Assembly: GCA_005784505.1 (NCBI GenBank)
Contig: VCAZ01000126.1
Span: 118,501 to 182,500 of the forward strand
Origin: Bagarius yarrelli
Taxonomy: Eukaryota; Chordata; Actinopteri; Siluriformes; Sisoridae
Direction: 5' to 3'
DNA: 64,000 bases
The notes under the pieces are model-generated. The model saw nothing but the letters and a program-made list of their open reading frames with translations. It was not told where the DNA came from and made no database searches. The position numbers and the translations under genes were made by a program. Of this stretch, positions 23,871 to 34,948 are shown one piece after another. Positions within the stretch are counted from its first letter, which is position 1, and the number at the start of each line of letters is the position of its first letter.

Positions 23871-25150
23871 ATTTCCATGGCGTTTTTAATCATAATCTTC
23901 GTCCCACAGCACTTTCACGAGAAAAAAACCCCCCTAACTTTAAATAAATACTTAAAAATTTGTAAGTTAAATTGATATTAATACCCCAATGAGCAAGGCA
24001 GCAACAACGGCGGCTAAAAAAAAACCCACCCAGAGATGATAGAAGCTGTTCAAGCTGCTGTCAGGGAATTAGTCAGCATTGGGGTGTAAATATTTTCTAT
24101 AGTACAGTAAGCGTTTAGCGTGAAAAATTCCCAAAACGAACCCGAGTGTAAATCGTACGTGTTGGTGTTTGTGTGGGAGATGAAATTGTACTCTAACCCT
24201 TACCAGAGCTGCGCTACTGCGATGCTGCAACAGTGAATCAGGGTCAGAGGTCAATCGGTATAATCACAGAGAATCCTGACTCCTACTGGAAGTTTATATA
24301 AAAGCTGGTCTGTGCGGAGCAGCGGTGATATAAATGCCCGCATTTGTGTGTGTGTGTGTGTTGATTCATGAGACACTAAAGAGCACTGAGGGGAAGGTGT
24401 AGAAAAGAGTACTTTTAGAGGTCGTACTATTTGGTGTAGCGGCGCTAATTCCCTGCGATGAACGCTGCTTTAGGATGAGCCAATCGGAGTGCAAGTCTAA
24501 TGCCTGCTCATTTGCATAATGCCGCCATGTCGACTGTTTATACGAAGCTGCGACTCTAAAAACTGGATTTAATTAATTGTGCAAACTAGCGTTGATTATT
24601 GCGATGAACCAGAAGAACCAGCTGTTTCGGTTTCTTTTTCTTTTTCTTATTCTGATGGGAGGGGTTAAAAAGAGGACTGATTACGAGTGGTTCTGGTTCA
24701 GATTCACTCGTCTACCTTGTAGTATTTCTCCATCCATGCTCAGTAGCCCCCTGACAACACCCACCATAACCACCCACCACCACCACCACCATCACCCTGC
24801 TTTTTTTCCCCTTCACTTCCATTTTGGCCCAACAGGCTGGTAATAAGAGTGTAGTGAATGCAGACAGGGGGGTGTAATCTGGTTTAAAGCATTTTAAATG
24901 GCGCTGCAATCTCTCAGTGTCTCGGAGCAGGCGACGCTCTGGCATGACCTCATAGCCACAGTCCGAGTCTTTAAAGCGGAGAAAGAGACGGATGTAGAGA
25001 GAGAGAGAAAGTGAGGAGTAAATGAGTAGGAGGAAAAAGTGCTGGAGTAAGTTTTCTTGTATCAAAACCAGAAGGGGACTGCTCTTCCTTGACATGTGTT
25101 GTGAAACTGGCACCACAGGGGTATGACGTATGACACGGCGGAGACACAAA
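23871..25150. other. Unique DNA, no gene recognised
   Basis: Contains a (GT)n at 24344-24361, a CCACCA-rich stretch at 24769-24795 and the octamer-containing block listed separately. Confidence 0.4.
24425..24545 (+). promoter_or_regulatory. Octamer and CCAAT-containing block
   Basis: Within 40 bp, the sequence has AGCCAATCGG near 24478-24487, ATTTGCAT (POU-factor octamer) at 24510-24517 and GCCGCCATG just after. It is repeat-free and GC-balanced. It could be an enhancer or a cryptic promoter; this rests on motifs only. Confidence 0.25.
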
Positions 25151-25159
25151 AGAGAGAGT

Positions 25160-25194
<35 letters not shown>

Positions 25195-25661
25195 TTAAAT
25201 GGAAATAAGAAGTGGGAAGACAGAGAAGATGGAGCCGTGCCAGATGGTGGAGGAGGCAAAGCGCTAACTTTTTCAAACAGCGTGCGCGTGCCAGCAGGAG
25301 TGGGCAGAGAGGGGGCGCAGGGGGCACCGAGAAGGAAAATGCAGCTGATGCTAGTCGTAGCCCGCAGTCTTAACGTGTTTGTGTTTGCGTGAAGGAGGTT
25401 GTTCTGACACCGAGTCTCCATATGGTGGCATGTGCTGGCTAAGCATCATTAGTTTCTGTGCAGAGCTCCTGCAGTGATTGATCAAAACCTGAGGCCGGTT
25501 CCTGAATACACCAACATACGGAGAACACACACGGCTTGGGACTGGCAGCTCGGTGGGCTGAAGGTTTGTGTGTGTTGTGTTGTCATCACTGGAATGATGC
25601 TGTCAGAAGTTCAGCGGAAAAGACACTGTTCTGAACTACTGCACTTATTTTTATTTGAACG

Positions 25662-25699
<38 letters not shown>

Positions 25700-25739
25700 A
25701 CGCACACACACTCTCTCTCTCTCTTTAATTATTTAATCA

Positions 25740-25772
<33 letters not shown>

Positions 25773-26093
25773 TAATTTCATAATCCTTTATATTAGTATA
25801 TTTACTCTGTCTGTACCGCAAGGGGATTTGATTTTTGGCAGTGACCGTTTCCTGTTAAATAATGTGCGTGTGTGTGAGTGAGTGTGTGAGTGAGTGTGTG
25901 TGTGTGTGTGTGAGTGTGTGTGTTTGAATGTGAGTGAGAAACGGCGCCTGATTAAAAAAAACAAAAAAACAAGATGAGGTACAACTTCACGGTCATTGCT
26001 GCAATAAACAGCCGGAGTCATGGTCAGGATAAAGGGTATGCAGAAAGACAGAACGAGAGAGAGAGAGAGAGAGAAAGTGAGAGAGAAAAAGAT

Positions 26094-26136
<43 letters not shown>

Positions 26137-26266
26137 TGTGATGTGAAAAATAGAAGACATGGATTAATAGGATGACGCACCACTTCAGTTTCTCCCTGTG
26201 GAGCTTTAAAACAGGAACAGACCCTGACATTCCTAACATTTATAACCCTGCCTCCGATGACATCCC

Positions 26267-26304
<38 letters not shown>
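25151..26304. repeat. Microsatellite cluster, including a TCTA tetranucleotide
   Basis: (GA)n at 25157-25194, (TCTA)n at 25662-25699, (CA)n at 25741-25767, GT-rich at 25865-25930, (GA)n at 26052-26080, and (CA)n at 26096-26132 and 26266-26304. Frames across it are repeat translations. Confidence 0.9.
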
Positions 26305-28136
26305 GGCAGAATCTCTGCATCTCTGCCGGCTCCACACCAGGCTGTGGCTCTCACATCCACCTACCCTATCCGCACGCTCTATGGACGAAAGCTGACGGTC
26401 TGCGGCGGTTCCAGCTCGGCGCTGATGCTCACTGGGTAGAGTTGATACCCCTGGTAGGGGTGTATCGAGGGCAGTCGGGGTTGTTGGGGGTTTCTGAATG
26501 TCACGGTAAGGTTAAGAATTAAAATAAAAACATATAAGAACTCCAACAGGGAGCGTTTCTGTGATCGAAACCTGAGGTGAGGATAGAAAAGAACACCACT
26601 GGAGATGAAACAAACGTTGCGGCTGGGACCATCAGAACAACAGCTTTGTTTCGTAAATATGTAATAATTACAAGTGTAAGAAACAAATATTACAATGACC
26701 GACTAAACACATTTACTGACAATGTTTTATATTGCAGTGTGTATGTCACTTTAGCTACAGGTAAATAAATGCAAGAATGTGTTCCGAGTGCTGCAGGTAG
26801 CAGAAATGCATTCTGTTAATGGCGCAAAGCTACACAAATTAAGGTGTGGATAAGTTGCGCCATTACTTTATGAGCTCTAATTAACTTAAACAAAAAAGGT
26901 CCAATATTTCTGTAAAAATTTCATGTTTTTGTGTTATTGGGAAATGAAATGTGGGTCAAAACCCTCAGCTGGTCATTAGCATGTAATTTAATAAGCAGCC
27001 ATTATGTGATCTGTCGTTTTCATTACGTTGGTGTTAAGTTATGCTTTAAGCAGACGTTTTCCCGGGATGTGTTATTTATTCGTTGTAACGTGGACACTCT
27101 TAGAACGTGCTGATTGAGCGGAGTTTCAGCTTTTTTTCTAGACAGAATGAAATAAAGGTTCACAGAAGAGCCTTTAATATGACTGATGTTCCGCGGAATG
27201 TTGAACATATAATTAATCAATAGGCTGGACGTGATACCGGGAGATTATTTTTAGAATGATCACAGATAAAAAGACAGTTTAGTCTGTCAGACTTTATTCT
27301 TTCTGCTAACATAACTGTGTCCAAAATCACACTGTCTTACTAAGTATATGCAGAACAGTGCTCAGATGACCTACAACGGATGGCGGATGTAGTGCGTACA
27401 CAGCCCGTGACAATACTATTTGGATCATTTTTTTGGGGGGGGGGCTTTGCGTTTATTTAAAGGACAAACTTTTAAAGGACAAAGACCATAACCCACTACA
27501 CCACCAAGTCACATTAAGGTCGCTGATGTTCCTGTAATGTCTCAGTTTTGTGAAGTGGCAGGAGGTTTCCACCAGATCCGATCATATATTTTTTAGTAAC
27601 ACAACCTGATCTGGAACTGTAAGGTCACACGGGGTAAATCCACATTCCCGTGTCGACCGCATGCTGATCCCTCGTCCTGATCAACTGATCTGACATTTTG
27701 GGAAGATAAGTGTGAGTTGCGTTAAGTTGTTGAGGCTGATGATCAAATACAATCCAGGGTTCCTTGCGTAGATAAATAAGGAACCCTTTACTTCTGCCAT
27801 TTCTCGATGCGGTTAAGCACCACCGGTCTGCCACTACGGGGCCCTTGAAGTAGACCTCGGCTCTCGGTCGGATCATGATGTTATAATCCAGATGCAGCGT
27901 GAAGTGTGTGACTCGTGTAGGTGAGAGAGCGCAATAACCAGGCGGATTTAGATGCACAAGAAAGATTCAGAAAACATTTTTTCTCTTTTGTTATAGACCT
28001 CAACACTCACACACTATATATATGTATATATACACACATATACAATTATATATTACACGAAATGTGTGACCAAGTGTGTGCAACCACTATATACATAAAA
28101 CATATTTTCTAATAATCTATTGAGAGCAGGGAAATG
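26305..28136. other. Unique DNA, no gene recognised
   Basis: A minus-strand frame at 27625-27957 (110 codons) is not low-complexity, but it has no true ATG at its start, domain or splice signals that I recognise. The part 27305-27415 (TGTGTCCAAAATCACACTGT then TAGTGCGTACACAG) resembles the MITE at 40633-40940. An 11-base G-rich run lies near 27435. Confidence 0.4.
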
Positions 28137-28138
28137 CA

Positions 28139-28169
28139 CGCACACACGCACACACACACACACACACAC
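28139..28169. repeat. (CA)n microsatellite
   Basis: CA units with a few CG interruptions. Confidence 0.9.
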
Positions 28170-28261
28170 AGAGAATAAGAAGAAACAGCTTAGACCAGCA
28201 TAAAGAGTGCGGGGAACGAGCAAGCAAATAACAGGCAAGCATGAAGTCATCAAACCACTGA

Positions 28262-28680
28262 AACCATAAACTACCGGCTAGAACCAGTGCTATCCAATCA
28301 ACTAACCCAGTGTCATCAAACCAGCTTTATCTGATTATCTAAACTAGGGTTATCTTTTCTAATCTATTAAACACCAGTGTCACTTGATCATTTAAACCAT
28401 TCTAACCAGTGTCATTTCACCCATCTAAACCAGGGCTATCAGTTAGCTAAAACCAGCGCTACCTTACTATCTGACCATCTGATCTTACTTCCAAAGCCAG
28501 TGAACCAGTGAGGGTCGGTGTCCTGCACTTTTTTAGCTCCAACACACCCGCCTGAGATTTTAACGGATCCCAAGCGAGACCATGATTAGCTACTTCAGGC
28601 TTGTTTGATTAGGGTTGGAGCTAAACTCTGCTTTAAACCATCTGACCCAGTGCTCTCTGATCATCTGAAAAACTTACAGA
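28262..28680. repeat. Degenerate minisatellite (unit about 29 bp) interrupted by a MITE
   Basis: The words AAACCAGTG(C/T), (C/T)ATCTGATCATCTAAACCA recur with roughly 29-bp spacing from 28262 to 28505 and again at 28634-28672. The gap (28510-28631) is a hAT-type MITE fragment, so the array is older than the insertion. Confidence 0.65.
28510..28631. mobile_element. hAT-type MITE fragment, same family as 7771-7951
   Basis: Begins AGGGTCGGTGTCCTGCA and ends GGTTGGAGCTAAACTCTGC, the internal inverted pair of the family, with CATGATTAGCTA in the middle as in the first copy. The terminal CAGGGGTCACC ends are missing on both sides. Confidence 0.7.
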
Positions 28681-29171
28681 GGAACATTTAAAAAAAAAAA
28701 ACGGTTCTTCTGCTGGTCGGACAGCTTTTAGAGAGATGAAACTGTGAAAGACTTTATCAGGAGCTCGGGAGATGCTCAGGAGTGATAATTGGCTACTACG
28801 GATGCGACTGACAGAACTGTCCAACGGTGTAATACCAAAAGCCTAACATCAAAAATCTCCTGTAGTTCTACTGTCTTACACACACACACACGCATTCACA
28901 AGCATTTCCTCCCACTCGCCGTCTCAGCTATAAAAACAGGGAAACACTCATGCAGGCTCTGGGCTGAGTCTGAGATAAACGAATGGGTGTTTATGAGGAA
29001 GCTGCTGTCGATATGCTAACGCTGAGCTAGCACAGACCTCTGCGCTGAGTCAGTTACCTCAGAAATCCTCTGTCTTCGCTCAGGATTAGCAAAAACACTC
29101 TTCAAAACACACTTTGAAAATTAAAATAAAAAATAAACAGCAAAAAATAGCGACGCGATTTAGCAGTCTAT
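28681..29171. other. Unique DNA
   Basis: Short A-run at 28690-28701 and a brief CA run at 28879-28892; no gene recognised. Confidence 0.4.
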
Positions 29172-29468
29172 TGTGACGAATCCACTGAGGCGAGACGCAT
29201 TCGTAGAACCCAAAGTGAAGAACAATAAACATACAATACACAACACCTGACTAAACTTGACTAGGCATAAACTTGATTTAAGCTAAACAAAACAGAGACT
29301 CACCACAGCGGTACACTAACAATAACCCAACAAAACACAAAGTGACAAAAGGGGCTATATATATACACACACACACACACACGACTAACAGGAATTACAT
29401 TAACTTGATAAGAGACACCTGAACATAATAAGAAACACATGACCAAACAAACTAATGAAAGCATGACA
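29172..29468 (-). mobile_element. Gypsy-like solo LTR
   Basis: Read on the minus strand, the 297-bp segment starts TGTCATGCTTTC and ends GGATTCGTCACA, with the TG...CA ends of an LTR. Inside, TATATAGCCCC is followed by TGTTTTGTTGGGTTATTG, GTTTTGTTTAGCTTAA and GTTTAGTCAGGTGTTG, words typical of fish gypsy-type LTRs. No primer-binding site, coding region or second LTR lies next to it, and no clear target duplication is visible. A (CA)n run (29362-29381) lies within it. Confidence 0.5.
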
Positions 29469-29718
29469 CCAGGACGGGGCGGGGAGAGTGGGGCAGGGTT
29501 TTTTTTTGGTGTGTGTGTGGGGGGGGGTAAATAATGTGTAAATACAAATTGTGAAAAGAATTAGCACTAACATGATAGCGATGCTAACAATTTTGTGTGT
29601 AACATCTAAATTATAGCTCAGTTTCTTTATTTCGGTCTTAGATTTTTTTTCTCTAATATTTTTGTGTTGCAGATACGCCTACAGGTAAACCACTCAAAAA
29701 TCCAAATACCGGGTAACA
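29469..29718. other. Unique DNA with a G/T-rich stretch
   Basis: A T-run, GT and G-run lie at 29499-29527. The remainder is AT-rich with no gene. Confidence 0.4.
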
Positions 29719-30085
29719 TTTAGCTCAGTGTTTAAGGTGCTTAAAGTGTTGGACCGCTGATCAGAAGGTCGTTACAGCAAGAAGGCCTGGGTTCGACTCC
29801 CAGGCAGGGGTCGTTCTGTATGAAGTGTATTTTCTCCCCGTGTTTGTGTGGGTTTATTCCAGGTACTCTGGTTTGCTCCCACATTACAATAACGTATGTT
29901 AGATTAAATGGTTCTTCAAAAATGCCCATAGAAATAAGTGTGAGTGTGTTGCCCTGTGATGGACTGGCGACCTGTCCAGGGTGTCCCCCTCCTGCCTTTC
30001 TCTTTTAGAGACGGCTGGGATAGACTCCAGCAGATCCCCGTGACCCCAAATTAGGGAATAAGCGGCTATAGAAGATGTATAAATG
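29719..30085 (+). mobile_element. tRNA-headed SINE with L2-type tail
   Basis: The head has an A-box-like TAGCTCAGTG (29721) and a perfect B box, GGTTCGACTCC (29790-29800), from a tRNA-derived promoter. The body then follows the 3' end shared with fish L2 LINEs: TTTCTCCCCGTGTTTGTGTG, TGTGATGGACTGGCGACCTG TCCAGGGTGTCCCC, and GGGATAGACTCCAGCAGA... ATAAGCGGCTATAGAAGATG. Such tails let a SINE borrow the LINE reverse transcriptase. This copy is diverged and non-coding. Confidence 0.85.
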
Positions 30086-30955
30086 TTTTATACCAGAATA
30101 TTAATATTTATAAGAGTTAAGGTTGTTTTTAATTGGCTATCGCTCTATTAATACGGTATGACCCTGATTTCTTCTGGAGTGATATTTGATTTTAGACACA
30201 GCAAGGTCACATGCTTATTTATCAACTTCCTTGTAGGTTTGACTCTTAGAAATACCAACCAACAATTTCTGGGCCCCTGAGCCCGGCCTTTAACCCTCAA
30301 CTGTACAGATGTATAAAAATAACCATCAATGTAAAACCTCAAATTCCATATGTAGAATCATCTATGGTACATAAATAGAAACAATTAATTTCCAGCAGGA
30401 CTATTTTATTAGATTCGGATCTACTTTTTCAATTACATCAGGATCAATAGAAGCATCAATATATAAATTAACCCTTTGAAGTCATATTTGGGACACCATA
30501 GATACCTATAAACCTGCTTTGATCTCAAACTGCACCATCTGACCAATCGAGAACTCCAGACTTTGTAAGATAAAAAGTAACACAAGAAATTGATTTTATA
30601 GGATGCATTTTGTGTCACCAATCTGGCAACCCAACAAACGGAGTTACCCAAGATACTGTTTACTCGCAAAGTGTCTTTCATTCGAAACGAATTTGCCTAT
30701 AAAAAACATTTTTAATATTATTCCTTTTCTTTCTTTCCCTCTCTCTGTGCCCCTCTCTTTCTGTGGCAGGGTATTTCTCTGATCCAAAGTTTCCAAGCCC
30801 GTGTAGTGCTCCACACACACACATGAACACCGGCGGGCGAGCACGGGTGGTGTGTGTCGAGGATCATCCCTGTGGAGAAGAGGTTGATAAGTGCGGTGCA
30901 GCTTGACGACTTTTATACTCTTCCTCTCTCTCTCAACGGTGCTAAACTGTCACAT
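30086..30955. other. Unique AT-leaning DNA
   Basis: No gene recognised; a C/T-rich stretch lies at 30720-30765. Confidence 0.4.
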
Positions 30956-31489
30956 ATCATCTCAACCATCAGAGACAGCGAGAGAAACTGAGAAAGAGAG
31001 AGACAGACAGAGAGCGAGCAAGAGGGAGAGAAACTGGGAAAGGATGTGAGAGAGGGAGAGAGAGACGAAGAGGGAGAGCAAGAAAGCAGGAGGGGTAAGG
31101 AACAATTTTAGTCTGTCTAAAGGGAGAATGAGGTCCACATTTCCATCTCTCTTGCTTTCTCTATTTCTCTCACCCATACAAGCAGTCACACACATGTGAA
31201 CACACACACAGCGTCAAAGCGAGCCCTGCCTAGATAATCATTTCTGGCAGGAAGTGAACAGAGACCCAACATTACTGTCATCAGGACGATCAAGGCAGCG
31301 GGAGGTAGAAGGGCAAAAGACAGGGAAAGAGACAGCGAGCGAGCGAGCGGACAGAGAGCTAGAAATAAAGAATTTAAAAAAAGAAAGAAAGAACAAAAGA
31401 AAGAAAGTCAGTGTTGTTTGTAACAGCTTTAAATGTTGTAGTAGTCTGTTTCAAATGTTCAAATGAGTGTTTTAATAGTCTGTAAGAGA
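30956..31489. repeat. Purine-rich tracts flanking unique DNA
   Basis: GA-rich sequence at 30970-31090 and 31290-31410 (AAAGAAAGAAAG words), with about 200 bp of unique sequence between. No gene. Confidence 0.6.
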
Positions 31490-31950
31490 GTTGCAAGAGT
31501 CGGTGACCGTGTTGAGTGTTGCAAGAGTCGGTGACCGTGTTGAGTGTTGCAAGAGTCGGTGACCGTGTTGAGTGTTGCAAGAGTCGGTGGACAGTGTTGA
31601 GCGTTGCAATAGTCGGTGGCAATAGTGTGTTGGAGTGTTTGGCAACGTTGCAAGAGTCGGTGACCGTGTTGAGTGTTGCAATAGTCGGTGACAGTGTTGA
31701 GTGTTGCAATAGTCGGTGACAGTGTTGAGTGTTGCAATAGTCGGTGACAGTGTTGAACGTTGCAATAGTCTGTAACAGCAGTGAAGGTTGTAATAGTCTG
31801 TAGGTCTGTAAGTGTTGTAATAGTCTAACTGTGTTGTCTGTAATAGTGTTGAATGTTGTAGTAGTCGGGAGCAGTATTGTCTGTAACCGCAGTAAGTGTT
31901 GTAATAGTCTGTAACAGCGTTGAGAATTGCAATAGTGTATTAGACGTTGG
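31490..31950. repeat. 28-bp minisatellite
   Basis: Units of GAGTGTTGCAAGAGTCGGTG then ACCGTGTT repeat almost perfectly over 31490-31760. More diverged units (GTTGTAATAGTCTGTAAC) follow to about 31950. Because 28 is not a multiple of three, the peptide seen in each frame cycles through frames; the open frames here are artefacts. Confidence 0.9.
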
Positions 31951-33104
31951 CCTGATCCTTTATTACAGTTTGCTGCTTAAATGTCAGGAGAAGTGGTGTA
32001 CGTGGAACAGTCCGCTTTAACGTCTGACATTTTACCCAATACTAGTTCCCGTTTATTCAAGCAGACAAGGTTAAACATGCCACAGAAGGCAGGCGGTTGT
32101 ATCTCAAGACATCAACACACACCCACACACACACACCCCCCTGCTACTTCTACTCCATATCCCCTGTAGTTTAACCTGCTAAGGCGAAAGCTCGATCCCT
32201 TTGGGGAAACACTGTGCGGCACAAATTAAAAATCACTGGGGAGAGAAAGATCACTTTGAGCTTAGCATGTATTAAAGCTAGTGCTCACGTCACTGTACCG
32301 ACAGGCACCGAATTACCTTAGCGTTAACCAATTCCACCGTTCAGCTAGGTGAGACTTGGCTGCTGCCGCTAATTAAAGACACGCTAAGTAAGATTTTCAC
32401 GTCTGCTGACTACGAGCGGGGTGTGGAAAACCGATATTCTGTCCTGGGTTAAACAAAATATGGTTTAGGTCATATATGACTTTCTTAATTCAGTGCTGAG
32501 TGAAAGAGTCACTAGCTGTCAGAATATCTTGTCCGCTAGCTAAGATGCTAATCGCGTGATGTTACAATATTTAACACAAAGCTCTCAGTCTAGGTTTAAA
32601 CCCAGATCTCAGGAACCGCCGCTCTCGCGTTAAACACTGATTGCTTTTGGCTTAGGCGAAAAATTGCAGAGACGAGGACGCAGCGTCTCGTTAGGTTTAC
32701 TTTGCAAGTGACTAAACGTTTAATCTTTAATTCATAGACTCGTTGTTTGTGTCCTGATTTACAGCTCTTTTCATTCGAGTTAAAATGTCACCCAACACCG
32801 GTGTGCCTAGCCCGCTAGCTTGGTAATTGAATGCTAACCGCTGTCCATGTGGCGATTATATTGATTGATGTATTGATGACAAAGGAAGGCTGCTAGGAAA
32901 TGAGACGCAGCTAGTCATCGTGATTCTGGTCACGCACGGCTGGCTGAGCCTCTGATAACGACTTTCTCTGCATGCCCGTGATGGAAAGGTGCAGCGCTGC
33001 TGACCTGCAGACCTCTATTGCCTCTGACCTTCTGACCCCTCGGGGCCTTAATCCCAGTATTTCTATCCAGCACCGTGAATACCTTCACCTGACCTTGCAT
33101 GTGT
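31951..33104. other. Unique DNA, no gene recognised
   Basis: High-complexity sequence. The part 32880-33060 is GC-balanced and repeat-free (CTGGTCACGCACGGCTGGCT, GGTGCAGCGCTGCTGACC) and could be conserved, but nothing identifies it. Confidence 0.4.
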
Positions 33105-33310
33105 TATAGCACAGAAAGGGGAGGGAGGAGTGAGCTAAGAGACAGAGAAAGAGAGTGAAGGAGAGAAAGACATTTAGAAAGATGGAAAGAAAGTAAGCAA
33201 AAGTAAGAGAAAGAGCGGGAGAGAGAGACAAAGATAGATAGAAATGCATAAACTGAAAGAGAGAAGGAGTAAAAGAAAGAGAAAAAGAGGAAAAGAGAGA
33301 ACGAGATCAG
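33105..33310. repeat. Purine-rich GA/GAAA tract
   Basis: Degenerate AGAGAAAGA words on the plus strand. The minus-strand frame is Ser/Phe/Leu low-complexity. Confidence 0.8.
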
Positions 33311-33862
33311 GAGACACAAACGCACACAACATCCACAACATACAGGTTTTCATTTCTTCTCCCGCTCTTTTCCCTTGTTTTTCCTCTCTTTAACAGTTGT
33401 CATCTTTACCTGTTCGTGATCACTCCACGGCTTTGAATAAAACTCATCAATTCCGAGTGGCTGTGCTGTCAGATCCTAGTGCCACTTCAAAGTCTTGAAA
33501 AAAAGACGAGACGCATGGAGTCGGGAAAATGAACGCTTTCTTATCCACCTATTCGTCTTTAAACGTTTATGGAAGAAAAACAAACCCTGTCACCGTGTTA
33601 CTCGCCGGCCTCGAAACTTAAAATGAATTAAAGAAAAAAAAAAATGTAATATCTATAAAATCAGTGTAAAGACTTCTCTAGACACGTCTCTAGTCCCTGG
33701 CTTTGACACAAACCTCCCTTTAACTAAGGAAACTACTACAGAGGCCTCAGAATCAACACCTGCAGCAGATACATTCATATTGTAGAATTAGAACCTGATT
33801 TTCTGCTGTAAACCAACTCTTTAATTGGTAACTTATCGTTGGTGAAGGTAAAAAATAAATAC

Positions 33863-33865
<3 letters not shown>
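33311..33865. other. Unique DNA
   Basis: No gene recognised. Confidence 0.4.

Positions 33866-33912
<47 letters not shown>
33866..33912. repeat. (CA)n microsatellite
   Basis: About 23 CA units directly abutting the MITE-like element that follows. Confidence 0.95.
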
Positions 33913-33914
<2 letters not shown>

Positions 33915-34070
33915 GTGACCTTGACATAGGATCTGAATTGGTTCTGGAGACGAATTCTTATAGTGCTATTTATTAAACTTTTTATTGCAATACGACTTTT
34001 CACATAACAAATAAATGTAAATTCAGATAATTTGCTCCAGACACCCAAAAATAGTACCAATGCTACCAAT
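33913..34070 (+). mobile_element. MITE-like element, copy 3 (partial)
   Basis: Begins GTGTGACCTTGACATAGGAT, continues TTGGTTCTGGAGACGA and later CCAGACACCC. The first words match the end of the 37332-37730 element (GTGGTACCTTGACTTCGAG). Interior partly deleted. Confidence 0.4.
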
Positions 34071-34167
34071 TTCAGACACTAGAATCAATTTTTTTTTTCG
34101 CTTATTAAACGAATAATGTTTAACAAAGACGTGTAAAATAAGCAAAGTATTAAATAAACCCACTTCA

Positions 34168-34434
34168 GGGTGGCTCAAATGGTTAAGGTGCTGAGTTGTT
34201 AATCTGAGGACCAGAAACACCTGGGTTCAAGCCCCACCTCCGGCAAGTCAATCACTGTTGGGTCCTTGAGCAAGACCCTTAACCCTTCCTGCTCCAGGAA
34301 GGCTGTATCATAGCTGAACCTTGCGCTCTGCCCCTGCGCTCTGACCCCCAACTTACTAAGATGGGGATATGCGAAAAACACTGCATTTCATTGGCTCTGT
34401 ACATGTACACCTGCACAATGACAATTGAATTTGA
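34168..34434 (+). mobile_element. tRNA-derived SINE, type with GGGATATGCGAA tail
   Basis: A tRNA-like head, GGGTGGCTCAAATGGTTAAG, and B box GGGTTCAAGCCCC are followed by the core CACTGTTGGGTCCTTGAGCA AGACCCTTAACCC. A different 3' part then follows: GAAGGCTGTATCATAGCTGA, GCGCTCTGACCCCCAAC, GGGGATATGCGAAAAACACT and TTTCATTGGCTCTGTACATG. It is nearly full length. Confidence 0.85.
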
Positions 34435-34472
34435 TAGTTGAATTTGCATATTTGGCATTATATATATATATA

Positions 34473-34560
34473 TCCTTGCTCAGGGGCTCAACAGTGGTGG
34501 CTTGGTGGAGCTGGGAATCGAACCCACAACCTTCGGGTTGGTTAATCCAGAGCCACCACT
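34473..34560 (-). mobile_element. SINE fragment (head and core)
   Basis: The plus strand reads CTCAGGGGCTCAACAGTGGT GGCTTGGTGGAGCTGGGAATCGAACCCACAACC, the reverse of the SINE core and B box. It lies 40 bp after an oppositely oriented SINE, making an inverted pair of about 90 bp. Confidence 0.75.
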
Positions 34561-34800
34561 GATATATATCAGGTTGTCAACGCAGATGAAAAAATGACAG
34601 AATTCACGTGAATCATATCGTAATTGTGGGTCGATTCTTTCAAAAACAGATTTCGCTGACTCAGAAATAAGAATCAGACTGTAAACTCACCTGGCTCGAC
34701 CGACACACGTTTTAAAAGGCTGGCGGACGTTCGCGCAAACTTTCTTAGGAATTTTTCTTTAAATCGAAATATAACATTTTCCAGATCTTTTAACATTTCT
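34561..34800. other. Unique DNA between SINEs
   Basis: No gene recognised. Confidence 0.4.
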
Positions 34801-34948
34801 GCCATTTGGCAGACACTTTTATCCAGAGCAACTTACATTTAATCACATTTCTTTGATCCAACTGAGAAGTTAAGGGTTAAGGGCCTTTCTCAGGGGCCCA
34901 GAAGTGGCAGCTTGGTGGTGCCTGAATCATCTTAACCACTAACTTAGG
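34801..34948 (-). mobile_element. tRNA-derived SINE, 3' part
   Basis: The plus strand starts GCCATTTGGCAGACACTTTT ATCCAGAGCAACTTACATTT, the reversed SINE tail, then GGGTTAAGGGCCTTTCTCAG and GTGGCAGCTTGGTGGTG, the reversed core. The head is lost. Confidence 0.8.

Noticed and set aside
25788..26360. 190-codon minus-strand frame
   Set aside because: Composed mainly of CA, GT and GA microsatellite translations.
27475..27530. SINE fragment (CCACTACACCACCAAG)
   Set aside because: The match is too short to separate from chance.
27625..27957. 110-codon minus-strand frame of normal composition
   Set aside because: It starts from a GTG, not ATG, no domain is recognised and no splice sites flank it convincingly; frames this long are expected by chance in 64 kb. 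A homology search would settle it.
29719..29805. tRNA gene
   Set aside because: A and B boxes are present, but the sequence continues into an L2-type SINE body and lacks a complete cloverleaf.
31374..31765. Repeat-protein frames rich in Thr-Asn-His
   Set aside because: Translations of the 28-bp minisatellite; each frame shows the same peptide in turn.
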